Below, one piece after another: positions 16,945 through 24,925 of a stretch of DNA of 64,000 nt (position 1 is its first letter; each line of letters starts with the position of its first letter). Under the pieces are notes generated by a model. That model was given only the letters and a program-made list of their open reading frames with translations, was not told the DNA's origin and ran no database searches. The stretch lies in contig NZ_CP076457.1 of the NCBI RefSeq assembly GCF_018866325.1, positions 124,001-188,000 of the forward strand. Reading direction: 5' to 3'. Made by a program: the position numbers and the translations under genes. The stretch comes from Streptomyces sp. YPW6. Its GTDB lineage: Bacteria; Actinomycetota; Actinomycetes; Streptomycetales; Streptomycetaceae.

Positions 16945-18195
16945 TCACCAGGCCACGGGCAGTTCGAGCAGGCCCTGGATGGTGTCGCCGGGTTTGTGCC
17001 GGATCTCGTCCGCGGGTACCGCCAGCCGGAGGGCGGGCAGACGTTCGAACAGGGTGCGCAGGGCGATGTCGAGCTCGGTCCTGGCCAGGTTCTGGCCCAG
17101 ACACTGATGGACGCCGAAGCCGAAGGCGAGATGGTGCCGGGCGGACCGGTCCCAGTCCAGCGTCTCCGGATGCTCGAACACCTCGGCGTCGCGGTTGATG
17201 AGCGAGGTCGAGAAGAAGACGCCCTCGCCCTTGCGGATCGTCGTCCCGTCCACCTCGATGTCCTCGGCCGCCAGCCGTTGCAGGCCTTCGGCGATGGAGA
17301 GGAAGCGCAGCAGTTCCTCGACCATCACCGCCGTCGTCGTCCTGCCGGACCGCAGCGCCGCCAGCTGGCCGGGATGGCGCAGCAGTGTGAACGTGCCGAG
17401 CGAGATCATGTTCGCCGTCGTCTCGTGTCCGGCGACGAGCAGGATCAGGGCGAGGGAGACGAGGTCCTCGCGGCCGACGGGCCCGTCCGGGTGGTCTTGG
17501 TGGATCAGTTCGTCCAGCAGTCCCTCCGCCGGTTCCGCGCGCTTGCGGTCGATCAACGCGCCCAGGTACTCCTCCAGTTCGATCCGCGCGCCGTCCACGT
17601 CGCTCGCGGCAGGGCCGCGCAGAAGGCGGCGCGAGCAGTCCTCGAAGAAGGTGTGGTCGGCGTAGGGCACGCCGAGGAGTGCGCAGATCACCATGGACGG
17701 CACCGGCAGCGCGAAGTCGGCGACCAGTTCGGAGGGAGGTCCCTGCCGCTCCATCGCGTCCAGCAGCCCGTCCACCGTCTCCTGGATCCGGGGGCGCAGC
17801 GCGGCGATGCGCTTCACGGAGAAGCTCGGGATGAGCTTCCTGCGCTGGGCGTTGTGCTCGGGATCGTCGACGCCCAGGAGCGCCAAGCGCCGCTGCCGCG
17901 TCTGCGTGAAACGCTCGGCCGGAATCGGGAAGCCGGGGTGGGTGCGGTCGGTGGAGAGCCGGGGATCCGCCAGGAGGCGACGGGCCAGCGCGTGTCCGGT
18001 GACGGCCCAGACCGGGCGTCCGTCGAAGAGGGTGACCCGGCTCAGCGGGCCCTGTGCGCGCAGCGGTTCGTAGCCGGTGGGCGGGTGGTAGGGGCACTCA
18101 CGGTCCTGCGGGAACGGGGGCGCGGGGGTGGGTCCGGTGTCGGTGCCGGCGAAGGCACGGTCCTGGCGGGCCGGTTCCGTCGTGGAGTCCGTCAT
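16945..18195 (-). CDS. Cytochrome P450, CYP105-like
   Basis: This soluble haem monooxygenase has 416 residues. The oxygen-activating I-helix is LILLVAGHETTANMISLGTF, the K-helix ExxR is EELLRF (EELLRFLSIAEGLQR), and the haem-thiolate loop is FGFGVHQCLGQNLAR with the Cys ligand. The N-terminal PPFPQDRECPYHPPTGYEPL and adjacency to a small ferredoxin are typical of the CYP105 family of xenobiotic- and antibiotic-hydroxylating P450s. Start ATG 18195; a longer in-frame start at 18261 falls within the upstream inverted repeat region. The 25-bp perfect inverted repeat at 18227-18251 is a candidate operator or leader hairpin. Confidence 0.92.
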   Translation of the reverse strand: MTDSTTEPARQDRAFAGTDTGPTPAPPFPQDRECPYHPPTGYEPLRAQGPLSRVTLFDGRPVWAVTGHALARRLLADPRLSTDRTHPGFPIPAERFTQTRQRRLALLGVDDPEHNAQRRKLIPSFSVKRIAALRPRIQETVDGLLDAMERQGPPSELVADFALPVPSMVICALLGVPYADHTFFEDCSRRLLRGPAASDVDGARIELEEYLGALIDRKRAEPAEGLLDELIHQDHPDGPVGREDLVSLALILLVAGHETTANMISLGTFTLLRHPGQLAALRSGRTTTAVMVEELLRFLSIAEGLQRLAAEDIEVDGTTIRKGEGVFFSTSLINRDAEVFEHPETLDWDRSARHHLAFGFGVHQCLGQNLARTELDIALRTLFERLPALRLAVPADEIRHKPGDTIQGLLELPVAW

Positions 18196-18226
18196 GGGAG
18201 CGGTCGCCTCGCAGTGCTCGGTGGAC

Positions 18227-18251
18227 GGTGCGGAGCGGGTCGCTCCGCACC
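18227..18251. promoter_or_regulatory. Perfect 11-bp inverted repeat upstream of the P450 gene
   Basis: GGTGCGGAGCG, a 3-nt spacer and its exact complement form a dyad 32 bp before the P450 start. A second short palindrome, TGCCTCAGGCA, lies at 18267-18277. Either could be a repressor operator. As RNA the first would form a stable hairpin in the P450 leader. Confidence 0.5.
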
Positions 18252-18494
18252 TCACCGTCAATTGGATGCCTCAGGCACCCATGTGGTCCACGCAAGGACC
18301 GGCCACATTGCGGAGCTTCGGATCTGGCCGGTGCCGTTCGCACATGATCGAACATCTCCGCATCCCCTCGGTCCAGGATCGATCCGCAGGCGGGATGTGG
18401 ACGAAGTGGCTGGAAAAGCGGGGCCCGATTACCTCCACCGGACTGTCCGGAACCATGCGGTCCGGGCCGCTCCGGGTCTGCGGAGCGGCTGCGG

Positions 18495-18986
18495 TCACGC
18501 CGTCACCCTGGCGATGAAGGCGGCGAGATTCGTCACGGTGCGGTGGATCTGCTCCTCCAGGGTGAGGGACTCGCGCAGTCGCCCGCCGACCCCGGCGTCC
18601 TTCTTCCCTCGTACGTAGAGGGAGCAGGCGAGGTCGCCGCACATGTAGGCGCCGACGGAGTTGCCCTGCTTGCCCGCCTTCCCCGGCTTGGGCGCCACCA
18701 GCAGACGGACGCCTCCGGTGTGGACGGTCACGCACATCGAGCACATGCTGCGGCGGGTCTGCGAGGAGCCGGCGTCGGAGGAGCGCAACTGGACCCCGAC
18801 GTGACCCTCACCGGACGGCATCACGAGGTAGGCCCGGTCGGGGGCCTGGGGGTCGCGCCACCCCAGGAAGTCCAGGTCGCCCCACGGCCGGTCGGCCAGG
18901 TCACGGGGGACGTGGAGGCGCTTGGCCTCTCCCTTGGTGCAGTTCACAAAGGCGCTGCGGATCTCTCGCTCGGTCACGGGGTTCAT
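18495..18986 (-). CDS. FBP-type (EF-G-binding/FusB-like) zinc-finger protein
   Basis: This 163-residue protein resembles the C-terminal treble-clef zinc-finger proteins related to FusB/FBP. Zinc ligands are CSMC (about residues 80-83) and CGDLAC (about 117-122). The N-terminal helix region NPVTEREIRSAFVNCTKGEA and DFLGWRDPQAPDRAYLVMP are also typical. FusB proteins bind elongation factor G and rescue it from fusidic acid; whether this homologue does so is unknown. Start ATG 18986 was chosen because the earlier in-frame ATG at 19022 lies inside the palindrome shared with the divergent TetR gene. Confidence 0.75.
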   Translation of the reverse strand: MNPVTEREIRSAFVNCTKGEAKRLHVPRDLADRPWGDLDFLGWRDPQAPDRAYLVMPSGEGHVGVQLRSSDAGSSQTRRSMCSMCVTVHTGGVRLLVAPKPGKAGKQGNSVGAYMCGDLACSLYVRGKKDAGVGGRLRESLTLEEQIHRTVTNLAAFIARVTA

Positions 18987-19000
18987 GAGATCCACGCTAA

Positions 19001-19023
19001 TTTGCCTAAATCTATTAGGCAAA
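19001..19023. promoter_or_regulatory. TetR-type operator between divergent genes
   Basis: TTTGCCTAA, five bases and TTAGGCAAA form a perfect 9+9 bp dyad in the only AT-rich part of the 83-bp gap between the FBP-like gene and the TetR gene. A further TTTAGGC half-site follows near 19035. This suggests the TetR protein represses itself and the divergent gene. Confidence 0.75.
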
Positions 19024-19069
19024 CCTATATTTTCTTTAGGCGATCACGAGTGAGCATTCGGAGAGTGGC

Positions 19070-19642
19070 ATGGCACGAGCGGGACTGGCCGCAGAGCGCG
19101 TGGTGAGGGCGGGCGCCGAGCTCGCGGACGAGATCGGCTTCGATCGGGTGACTCCGTCGGAGCTCGCCCGGAAGCTGGGCATCAAGACCGCGAGCCTGTA
19201 TTCGCACGTCAAGAACGCCCACGACCTCAAGACCAGGATCGCCCTGCTGGCCCTGGAGGAACTCGCCGACCAGGCCTCGGCGGCCATCGCGGGGCGGGCG
19301 GGCCGGGACGCGCTCGGCGCCTTCGCCGACACCTACCGGGACTATGCCTTCCAGCACCCCGGCCGCTTCGCCGCGGCGCGGTTCCGCCTTGATACGAAAA
19401 CGGCGGCCGCGAGCGCGGCGGTGCGCCACTCCCGGATGACCCGGGCGATCCTGCGCGGCTACGACCTGCCCGAACGACAGGAGACGCACGCGGTGCGGCT
19501 GCTGGGCAGCGTCTTCAACGGCTATGTGGAACTGGAGATGGCGGGCGGTTTCAGCCACAGCTCCCCCTCCTCCGAGGAGAGCTGGACGGAGATCATCGAC
19601 GCCCTCGACTCCCTGCTGCGCAACTGGCCCGCTTCTCCCTGA
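19070..19642 (+). CDS. TetR-family repressor (WHG-type C-terminus)
   Basis: This 190-residue regulator has an N-terminal TetR helix-turn-helix (about residues 8-50, with VTPSELARKLGIKTASLYSH, the recognition helix being TASLYSHVKN). The C-terminal part carries HAVRLLGSVFNGYVELEMAG, as in the WHG ligand-binding subgroup. Start ATG 19070. It is divergent from the FBP-like zinc protein gene across a perfect palindrome and 83 bp upstream of an SGNH hydrolase gene on the same strand, so it may control either or both. The ligand is unknown. Confidence 0.88.
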   Translation: MARAGLAAERVVRAGAELADEIGFDRVTPSELARKLGIKTASLYSHVKNAHDLKTRIALLALEELADQASAAIAGRAGRDALGAFADTYRDYAFQHPGRFAAARFRLDTKTAAASAAVRHSRMTRAILRGYDLPERQETHAVRLLGSVFNGYVELEMAGGFSHSSPSSEESWTEIIDALDSLLRNWPASP

Positions 19643-19666
19643 CCCGGATGCCCCTCCCCCACCCCC

Positions 19667-19701
19667 GCCCCTTGCCCCTTGCCCCTTGCCCCTTGCCCCT
19701 T
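19667..19701. repeat. Five tandem GCCCCTT heptamers
   Basis: Five exact 7-bp copies lie between the TetR stop (19642) and the SGNH hydrolase start (19726), 25 bp before the start codon. The position makes copy-number changes capable of altering leader length and translation, but no function is shown. Confidence 0.9.
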
Positions 19702-19725
19702 GCGACGAACGAAGAGAGCGAGAAC

Positions 19726-20910
19726 ATGACCACCCGGCACGGCTGGACGGCCACCCCCATCAGCGCCGACATCCTGCGCGGCGCGCTCGACCTGGAGCAG
19801 ACCGAGCGCGGAGTGCTGCCGCACCGGCTGCCCGCCCGGGCGCGGCAGCAGATCACCGACGGCCAGCTGGCCATGGCCGAGTCGCAGCCCTCCGGAGTCC
19901 GGCTGGCGTTCCGCACCCGGGCCAGCGCCGTCGAACTGGACGTGGTGGCCACCAAGCGTGTCTACGCCGGGGCGCCGGCACGCCCCGACGGGGTGTACGA
20001 ACTCCTCGTGGACGGCCGCCTCGTGGACCGGTCAGCCGCCCCCGCCGGCGACACGCTCACCATCGACCTGTCCACGGGGACGGCGCAGACCCGGCCGGGG
20101 CCGGTGGAGACGCTCCGGTTCACCGGTCTGCCGGACGTCGAGAAGGACGTCGAGATCTGGCTGCCGCACGACGAGACGACGCTCCTGGTCGCCCTGCGCA
20201 CCGACGCTCCGGTCCGCAGTCCCCGGCCGAGCGGCCGGCCGGTCTGGCTGCACCACGGCAGTTCCATCAGCCACGGCTCCAACGCCACCACCCCGACCGG
20301 GACCTGGCCCGCCCTGGCGGCGGCCTCCGGCGGTGCCGAACTGGTCAACATGGGCTTCGGCGGCGGCGCCCTGCTCGACCCGTTCACCGCCCGCGCCATG
20401 CGCGACACCCCCGCGGACCTGCTCAGCGTCAAGATCGGCATCAACATCGTCAACGCCGACCTGATGCGGCTGCGCGCGTTCGGCCCGGCCGTCCACGGCT
20501 TCCTCGACACGCTGCGCGAAGGGCATCCCACCACACCGCTGCTGGTGATCTCGCCGATCTACTGCCCCCTCCACGAGAACACCCCGGGGCCGCTGGCCCC
20601 CGACCTGACGGCGATGCGCGAGGGGCGAGTGGGGTTCCAGGCCACAGGCGATCCCGCGGAGGTCCCCGCGGGGAAGCTCACACTGACCGTGATCCGGGAC
20701 GAACTGGCTCGGATTGTCAGGGAGCGCGCGGCCGCCGACCCCCATCTGCACCACCTCGACGGGCTGGAGCTCTACGGTGCGGACGATCACGCCGAGCTTC
20801 CCTTGCCCGACGGTCTGCACCCGGATCCCGCCGCCCACCGGCGTATCGCGGAACGCTTCGCCCGGCACGCCTTCGGCCGCGGCGGTCCCTTCGCCCCGCA
20901 GGACCGGTGA
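19726..20910 (+). CDS. SGNH/GDSL hydrolase (esterase)
   Basis: This 394-residue protein has two parts. Residues about 1-160 form a beta-rich N-terminal domain. The SGNH hydrolase domain has block I WLHHGSSISHGSN (nucleophile Ser in GSS), an INIVNADL region standing for blocks II-III, and the catalytic Asp-His in DGLHPDPAAH. Such two-domain esterases include carbohydrate deacetylases and lipases. No signal peptide is seen, so it is cytosolic or exported without a Sec leader. Start ATG 19726 has gagagcgag upstream. The frame stays open upstream through the heptamer repeat but that part is not a plausible N-terminus. Confidence 0.82.
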   Translation: MTTRHGWTATPISADILRGALDLEQTERGVLPHRLPARARQQITDGQLAMAESQPSGVRLAFRTRASAVELDVVATKRVYAGAPARPDGVYELLVDGRLVDRSAAPAGDTLTIDLSTGTAQTRPGPVETLRFTGLPDVEKDVEIWLPHDETTLLVALRTDAPVRSPRPSGRPVWLHHGSSISHGSNATTPTGTWPALAAASGGAELVNMGFGGGALLDPFTARAMRDTPADLLSVKIGINIVNADLMRLRAFGPAVHGFLDTLREGHPTTPLLVISPIYCPLHENTPGPLAPDLTAMREGRVGFQATGDPAEVPAGKLTLTVIRDELARIVRERAAADPHLHHLDGLELYGADDHAELPLPDGLHPDPAAHRRIAERFARHAFGRGGPFAPQDR

Positions 20911-20936
20911 CCCGGAGCGTCCGGATCACCGGCCGA

Positions 20937-20974
20937 CTCCCCGCCGAGCGCGCCCCTGGCAGGTCGGCGGGGAG
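20937..20974. terminator. Terminator hairpin between convergent genes
   Basis: CTCCCCGCCGA at 20937-20947 pairs perfectly with 20964-20974. It lies between the SGNH hydrolase and snapalysin genes, so it can serve both directions. Confidence 0.75.
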
Positions 20975-21019
20975 CCGGTTCGAAACGAGGCCCGCTCCCC
21001 GCCTCCGCCGTGCGGCCGA

Positions 21020-21598
21020 TTACGGGGCGTCCACGAGGATGCGGCCGTCGGCCGGGACGCGGGAGGCGAGGCCGCCCGCGTAGGCGTACTCCACCCGGGA
21101 CCGCTCGGCCGCGTTCGGAACCGCGTTCGTGCAGCTCGTACCGGCGCTGGAACCCGACATCAGCTGGGAGCAGGGGCCGGGCTTGGTGTCCGGCAGGCCC
21201 AGGCTGTGGCCGAGTTCATGAGCGGCGATACGGGTCTTGTCATGGCCCTGGGTGACCGCCTGACTGCCCAGCTCCACCCAGGCCCGGCCGCCGGGGCGGA
21301 CCGGGCCGAGTGTGGCCTGCGGCCAGCCGCTGGTGGCCACGATCTGTATCTCGGCGCGTGTACCGGGGGCGGCCTCGACGAGTTTGACGTTGCGGACGTT
21401 CGCGTTCCATGAGGCGACTCCTGCGGCGATCGCTGCCTCCCAGCCGCCGGCCCGGCTGTCGTCGTAGCGGAGCGTCACGACGGCTGCCGTGCTCTTCGCA
21501 GCCAGGTCCGGCGCGGGGGCGGCCTGTGCCGCCGTGACCGAGGCCAGGGTGAGCGCCGCGGCGACACCGACCGCCTTGAACCATCTGGAATCCAGCAT
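21020..21598 (-). CDS. snpA: Snapalysin, small secreted neutral metalloprotease (M7)
   Basis: This extracellular zinc endopeptidase has 192 residues. The signal peptide runs through KAVGVAAALTLASVTAAQA, followed by a short propeptide (about APAPDLAAKSTAA). The mature enzyme holds the extended zinc motif HELGHSLGLPD (two His plus Asp as ligands, Glu catalytic) and a Cys pair (PCSQLM ... SCTNAV), as in Streptomyces snapalysins. Start ATG 21598 has aagggacg upstream; a GTG fifteen bases earlier is less likely. The LysR-type activator gene usually divergent from snpA is absent: the next gene is a sirtuin. Confidence 0.93.
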   Translation of the reverse strand: MLDSRWFKAVGVAAALTLASVTAAQAAPAPDLAAKSTAAVVTLRYDDSRAGGWEAAIAAGVASWNANVRNVKLVEAAPGTRAEIQIVATSGWPQATLGPVRPGGRAWVELGSQAVTQGHDKTRIAAHELGHSLGLPDTKPGPCSQLMSGSSAGTSCTNAVPNAAERSRVEYAYAGGLASRVPADGRILVDAP

Positions 21599-21840
21599 TG
21601 TTCGTCCCTTCACTCATGGGGGGCCCGGCTCCGCTCGGAGCCGGGCGAGTGGGAGAACGGCCGGTTCGCGGGGAACCGGACGGCCTCGACGGCCGGTTTG
21701 CCGTGCCTCCCGGGCCGCATGACCTATGCCGCGATCGCTCCTTGGTCATGCCCCTGTCACAAAATGAGGCCGGAAACCGCCCCTGCCCCGTGGCGGCACG
21801 GGTCCGGCGACGCCGGGGCCCGTTCCGTACCCTGGAGGAC

Positions 21841-22749
21841 ATGCGCATGCGCCCCACCCTGAGCTGGACCTCCTCCGAGGAGCTGCCGCCGGGCACGACG
21901 GACCTGGAGCCGGTCGCCGAGGCGCTGCGCGGTGGCGGTGTCCTGATCCTGAGCGGGGCGGGCATCTCCACCGAGTCGGGCATCCCGGACTACCGGGGCG
22001 AGGGCGGGAGCCTGAGCCGTCACACGCCCATGACCTACCAGGACTTCACGGCCGACGCCGGGGCCCGTCGCCGCTACTGGGCCCGCAGCCATCTCGGCTG
22101 GCGTACGTTCGGCCGCGCCCGGCCCAACGCCGGGCACCGCGCCGTGGCCGCGTTCGGGCGGCAGGGCCTGCTCTCCGGCGTGATCACGCAGAACGTCGAC
22201 GGGCTGCACCAGGCGGCCGGCAGTGAGGACACCGTGGACCTGCACGGACGCCTGGACCGGGTCGTCTGCCTGTCCTGCGGCGCCTTCAGCCCGCGCCGCG
22301 AGCTCGCACACCGGCTGGAGGCGGCCAACGAGGGTTTCGCGCCGGTGGCCTCCTCGATGAACCCGGACGGCGACGCGGACCTCACCGACGAACAGGTCGG
22401 AGACTTCCGGGTGGCGCCCTGCGCCGTGTGCGGGGGCGTCCTCAAGCCGGACGTGGTGTTCTTCGGCGAGGCGGTTCCCCCGCAGCGGGTCGAGCACTGC
22501 CGCGCACTGGTCCGCGAGGCGCGCACCCTGCTGGTCCTGGGCTCGTCGCTGACCGTGATGTCGGGGCTCCGCTTCGTCCGCCAGGCCGCCGCCGCCGGCA
22601 CGCCGGTGCTGATCGTCAACCGGGATGCCACCAGGGGCGACCGGCACGCGGTGACCCGCGTCGCCGTTCCGCTGGGGTCGGCCCTCACCGCTGCGGCGGG
22701 CCGGCTGGGCATCCCCGTCCCCGCCGACGCCCCGGCGGGCACCGCGTAG
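21841..22749 (+). CDS. Sirtuin NAD-dependent protein deacylase
   Basis: This 302-residue Sir2 family enzyme removes acyl groups from lysines using NAD. Motifs are LILSGAGISTESGIPDYRGE (NAD), GVITQNVDGLHQAAGS (catalytic core), DLHGRLDRVVCLSC (catalytic His and first Cys pair), CAVCGGVLKPDVVFFGE (second Cys pair) and LLVLGSSLTVMSGL. Start ATG 21841 has ctggag before it. The divergent snapalysin promoter overlaps the region upstream. The stop codon lies at the start of a 29-bp tandem duplication. Confidence 0.92.
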   Translation: MRMRPTLSWTSSEELPPGTTDLEPVAEALRGGGVLILSGAGISTESGIPDYRGEGGSLSRHTPMTYQDFTADAGARRRYWARSHLGWRTFGRARPNAGHRAVAAFGRQGLLSGVITQNVDGLHQAAGSEDTVDLHGRLDRVVCLSCGAFSPRRELAHRLEAANEGFAPVASSMNPDGDADLTDEQVGDFRVAPCAVCGGVLKPDVVFFGEAVPPQRVEHCRALVREARTLLVLGSSLTVMSGLRFVRQAAAAGTPVLIVNRDATRGDRHAVTRVAVPLGSALTAAAGRLGIPVPADAPAGTA

Positions 22750-22802
22750 CGACGCGGCAGGCGCGCCTCACGGCGTAGCGGCGCGGCAGGCACGCCTCCG
22801 CC
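22745..22802. repeat. 29-bp imperfect tandem duplication over the sirtuin stop codon
   Basis: Units at 22745-22773 and 22774-22802 both read cgtagcg-cgcggcaggc-cgcctc with about four or five differences. The first contains the stop codon TAG of the sirtuin gene. It is probably a recent local duplication. Confidence 0.75.
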
Positions 22803-22953
22803 ACTCTGCGCGCACGGAGTATTACCGATATAGATGCTTTTGGGCAGTTTTCCGCCCAGGGAGTCGGGTACGCCACTGTGGGGCGGCTGTCCGCCTCGTC
22901 CCTTACGTCCCTCACACCGCCTTCCGAGGCCGTCGACAGAGCAAGGAGCAACC

Positions 22954-23784
22954 GTGCCTTCAGTACCGTCCGTCCCCCTCAACAACGGTGTGACGATCCC
23001 CCAGCTCGGCTTCGGGACCTTTCAGATCCCGCCGGACGAGACCTGCGAGACCACCGTCGCCGCTCTGGACGCCGGCTACCGGCACATCGACACGGCGCAG
23101 ATGTACGGAAACGAGAAGGAGGTCGGCCAGGCGGTCCGGGAATCCGGGCTCGACCGTGCCGACGTCTTCGTCACGAGCAAGCTCGACAACGGCGCGCACG
23201 CACCCGACGAGGCGCTCCGGGCGTTCGACCGTTCCCTGGAGGAGCTGGGCTTCGACTACCTGGACCTCTTCCTCATCCACTGGCCCCTGCCCGGTGGTCC
23301 GGGCGACTACGTGGAGACGTGGAAGACCCTGGAGGAGATCTACCGGTCCGGGCGGGCCAAGGCGATCGGGGTCTCCAACTTCCAGGAGAACCATCTGCGC
23401 AGGCTGCTGGACAGCAGCACGGTGGTGCCCGCCGTCAACCAGATCGAGGTGCACCCGTACCTCACCCAGGAGCCCCTGCGGGCCTTCGGGGCGGAGCACG
23501 ACATCGCCACGGAGGCGTGGTCGCCCATCGCCCAGGGCAAGGTGCTCTCCGACCCGGCGATCACGCGGATCGCCGAGCGGGTGGGCCGGACACCCGCGCA
23601 GGTGGTGCTGCGCTGGCATCTGCAGCGCGGGGACATCGTCTTCCCCAAGTCCGTGACGCTCAAGCGCATCCAGGACAACATCGCGGTCTTCGACTTCGAG
23701 CTCAGCGAGGGCGACATCGGCGAGATCGCCGCCCTCAACCGTGACGAGCGCACCGGGCCCGACCCGGACACGTTCAACGGCTGA
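22954..23784 (+). CDS. Aldo/keto reductase (AKR5-like, 2,5-diketo-D-gluconate reductase type)
   Basis: This 276-residue NADPH-dependent aldo/keto reductase has a TIM barrel with the catalytic tetrad visible: Asp in GYRHIDTAQMYGNE, Tyr in the same motif, Lys in VFVTSKLDNG and His in LFLIHWPLPG. The cofactor end FPKSVTLKRIQDNI matches the AKR signature. The substrate may be a sugar acid or a small aldehyde. Start is GTG 22954 with aaggag at 22943-22948. It is a single-gene unit ending at a strong hairpin. Confidence 0.92.
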   Translation: MPSVPSVPLNNGVTIPQLGFGTFQIPPDETCETTVAALDAGYRHIDTAQMYGNEKEVGQAVRESGLDRADVFVTSKLDNGAHAPDEALRAFDRSLEELGFDYLDLFLIHWPLPGGPGDYVETWKTLEEIYRSGRAKAIGVSNFQENHLRRLLDSSTVVPAVNQIEVHPYLTQEPLRAFGAEHDIATEAWSPIAQGKVLSDPAITRIAERVGRTPAQVVLRWHLQRGDIVFPKSVTLKRIQDNIAVFDFELSEGDIGEIAALNRDERTGPDPDTFNG

Positions 23785-23800
23785 CCCGCGGGGGAGCACG

Positions 23801-23841
23801 GCGGGCCCGGCACCGGCGAGCATCTCCGGCGCCGGGCCCGC
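23801..23841. terminator. Bidirectional terminator hairpin
   Basis: A 16-bp stem with one mismatch (23801-23816 with 23826-23841) and a 9-nt loop lies between the convergent aldo/keto reductase and corrinoid-binding-protein genes. Confidence 0.85.
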
Positions 23842-23887
23842 CCTGCGTGCGTACGCGGTGCTCCCCCCTGTACGCGCGCGATGACCG

Positions 23888-24910
23888 CTACCGCGCGAAC
23901 GCCCTCAGGTCCTTCGCGAGGGCGCTGATGGCCGCCGGATTGCGCGGGCTCTCCACGAGGTCCACGTAGTCGAGGACGACGATCCGGTCGTTCTTGATCG
24001 CCGAAACCCCGGCGAGCGGCTCGTAGGACTTCAGGAACTTCCGCTTCTCGTCGGCGCCGGTTTCACCGTAGTTGTTGATGACGATGACCTCGGGATCGCG
24101 GTCGACGACCGTCTCCCAGCCCACCGTGGTCCAGCTGTCCTTGAGGTCCTTCATGATGTGGTCGCCGCCGGCCTTGGTGATGATGTCGTGCGGTCCGGCG
24201 TACGCGCCCGAGGTGAACGGCTTGTCCTTCCCGTCGTCGTACAGGAAGACGCGCAGGCGGTCGTCGCCCGTGGCCGCCCGGGACCGCGCGTCGGCGACCT
24301 CCTTCCGGAAGGAGGTGACGAGGGCGTTCGCCCGCTCCTCGATGTCGAAGATCTTCCCGAGGTTCCGCAGGTCGGTGTAGAGCGCTTCGAGCGGGGGCAT
24401 GACGCCGCGGGCCTTGCCCCGCCCGTTGCGGCACGACTCGCTGAGCAGGTAGGAGTCGACGCCGACGCGCCGCAGTGCGGCGGGGGTGAAGCCCTCGCCC
24501 TCGTTGAATCCGTAGTTCCAGCCGGCGAAGACCAGGTCGGCCCGGGCATCGAGGACCAGTTCCTTGTTGATGCGCTCCTTGGAGAGCCACTTGGTCTTCT
24601 GGTAGCCGTCCTTCCAGGGGACCGACGTCATGTCGCCCTTGTCGTCGGGCATGACGTATCCGGCCATGTGGTCCTCGAGCCCGAGGGCGAACATGATCTC
24701 GGTGATGCCGACGTCGTTGGTGACGACGCGCTGCGGGGCCTTGTCGTAGCGCTTCTTCTCACCGCAGTTCTCCACGGTCACCGGGTAGTGGCGGTCGGCC
24801 TGTGCGGCGCTGTCCTTGCCGTCGGCCTCCGGCGTGACGTCGGCTCCGCAGCCGGTGAGGGCCAGGGCAGCGGCGAGGACGAGGGCCGCGGGGCGCAGGG
24901 GGTGGAGCAT
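23888..24910 (-). CDS. Corrinoid ABC importer, substrate-binding lipoprotein (BtuF-like)
   Basis: This 340-residue extracellular lipoprotein has a signal ending in the lipobox ALTGC (Cys about residue 21). The mature part has the periplasmic-binding fold of the iron-siderophore/B12 family (VVTNDVGITEIMFALGLEDH and ADLVFAGWNYGFNEG). It is last in a three-gene import operon, 15 bp after the ATPase gene. Family membership alone would also fit siderophore uptake; the cobalamin riboswitch upstream of the operon argues for vitamin B12 or another corrinoid. Confidence 0.85.
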   Translation of the reverse strand: MLHPLRPAALVLAAALALTGCGADVTPEADGKDSAAQADRHYPVTVENCGEKKRYDKAPQRVVTNDVGITEIMFALGLEDHMAGYVMPDDKGDMTSVPWKDGYQKTKWLSKERINKELVLDARADLVFAGWNYGFNEGEGFTPAALRRVGVDSYLLSESCRNGRGKARGVMPPLEALYTDLRNLGKIFDIEERANALVTSFRKEVADARSRAATGDDRLRVFLYDDGKDKPFTSGAYAGPHDIITKAGGDHIMKDLKDSWTTVGWETVVDRDPEVIVINNYGETGADEKRKFLKSYEPLAGVSAIKNDRIVVLDYVDLVESPRNPAAISALAKDLRAFAR

Positions 24911-24925
24911 GGGTGCGGGACTCCT

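Noticed and set aside
16996..18618. Long plus-strand open frame opposite the P450 gene
   Set aside because: The minus-strand frame has all P450 motifs; the opposite frame has none and low-complexity composition.
19667..19701. Heptamer repeats considered as a CRISPR or replication iteron cluster
   Set aside because: Seven-base units without spacers, no cas or replication genes nearby.
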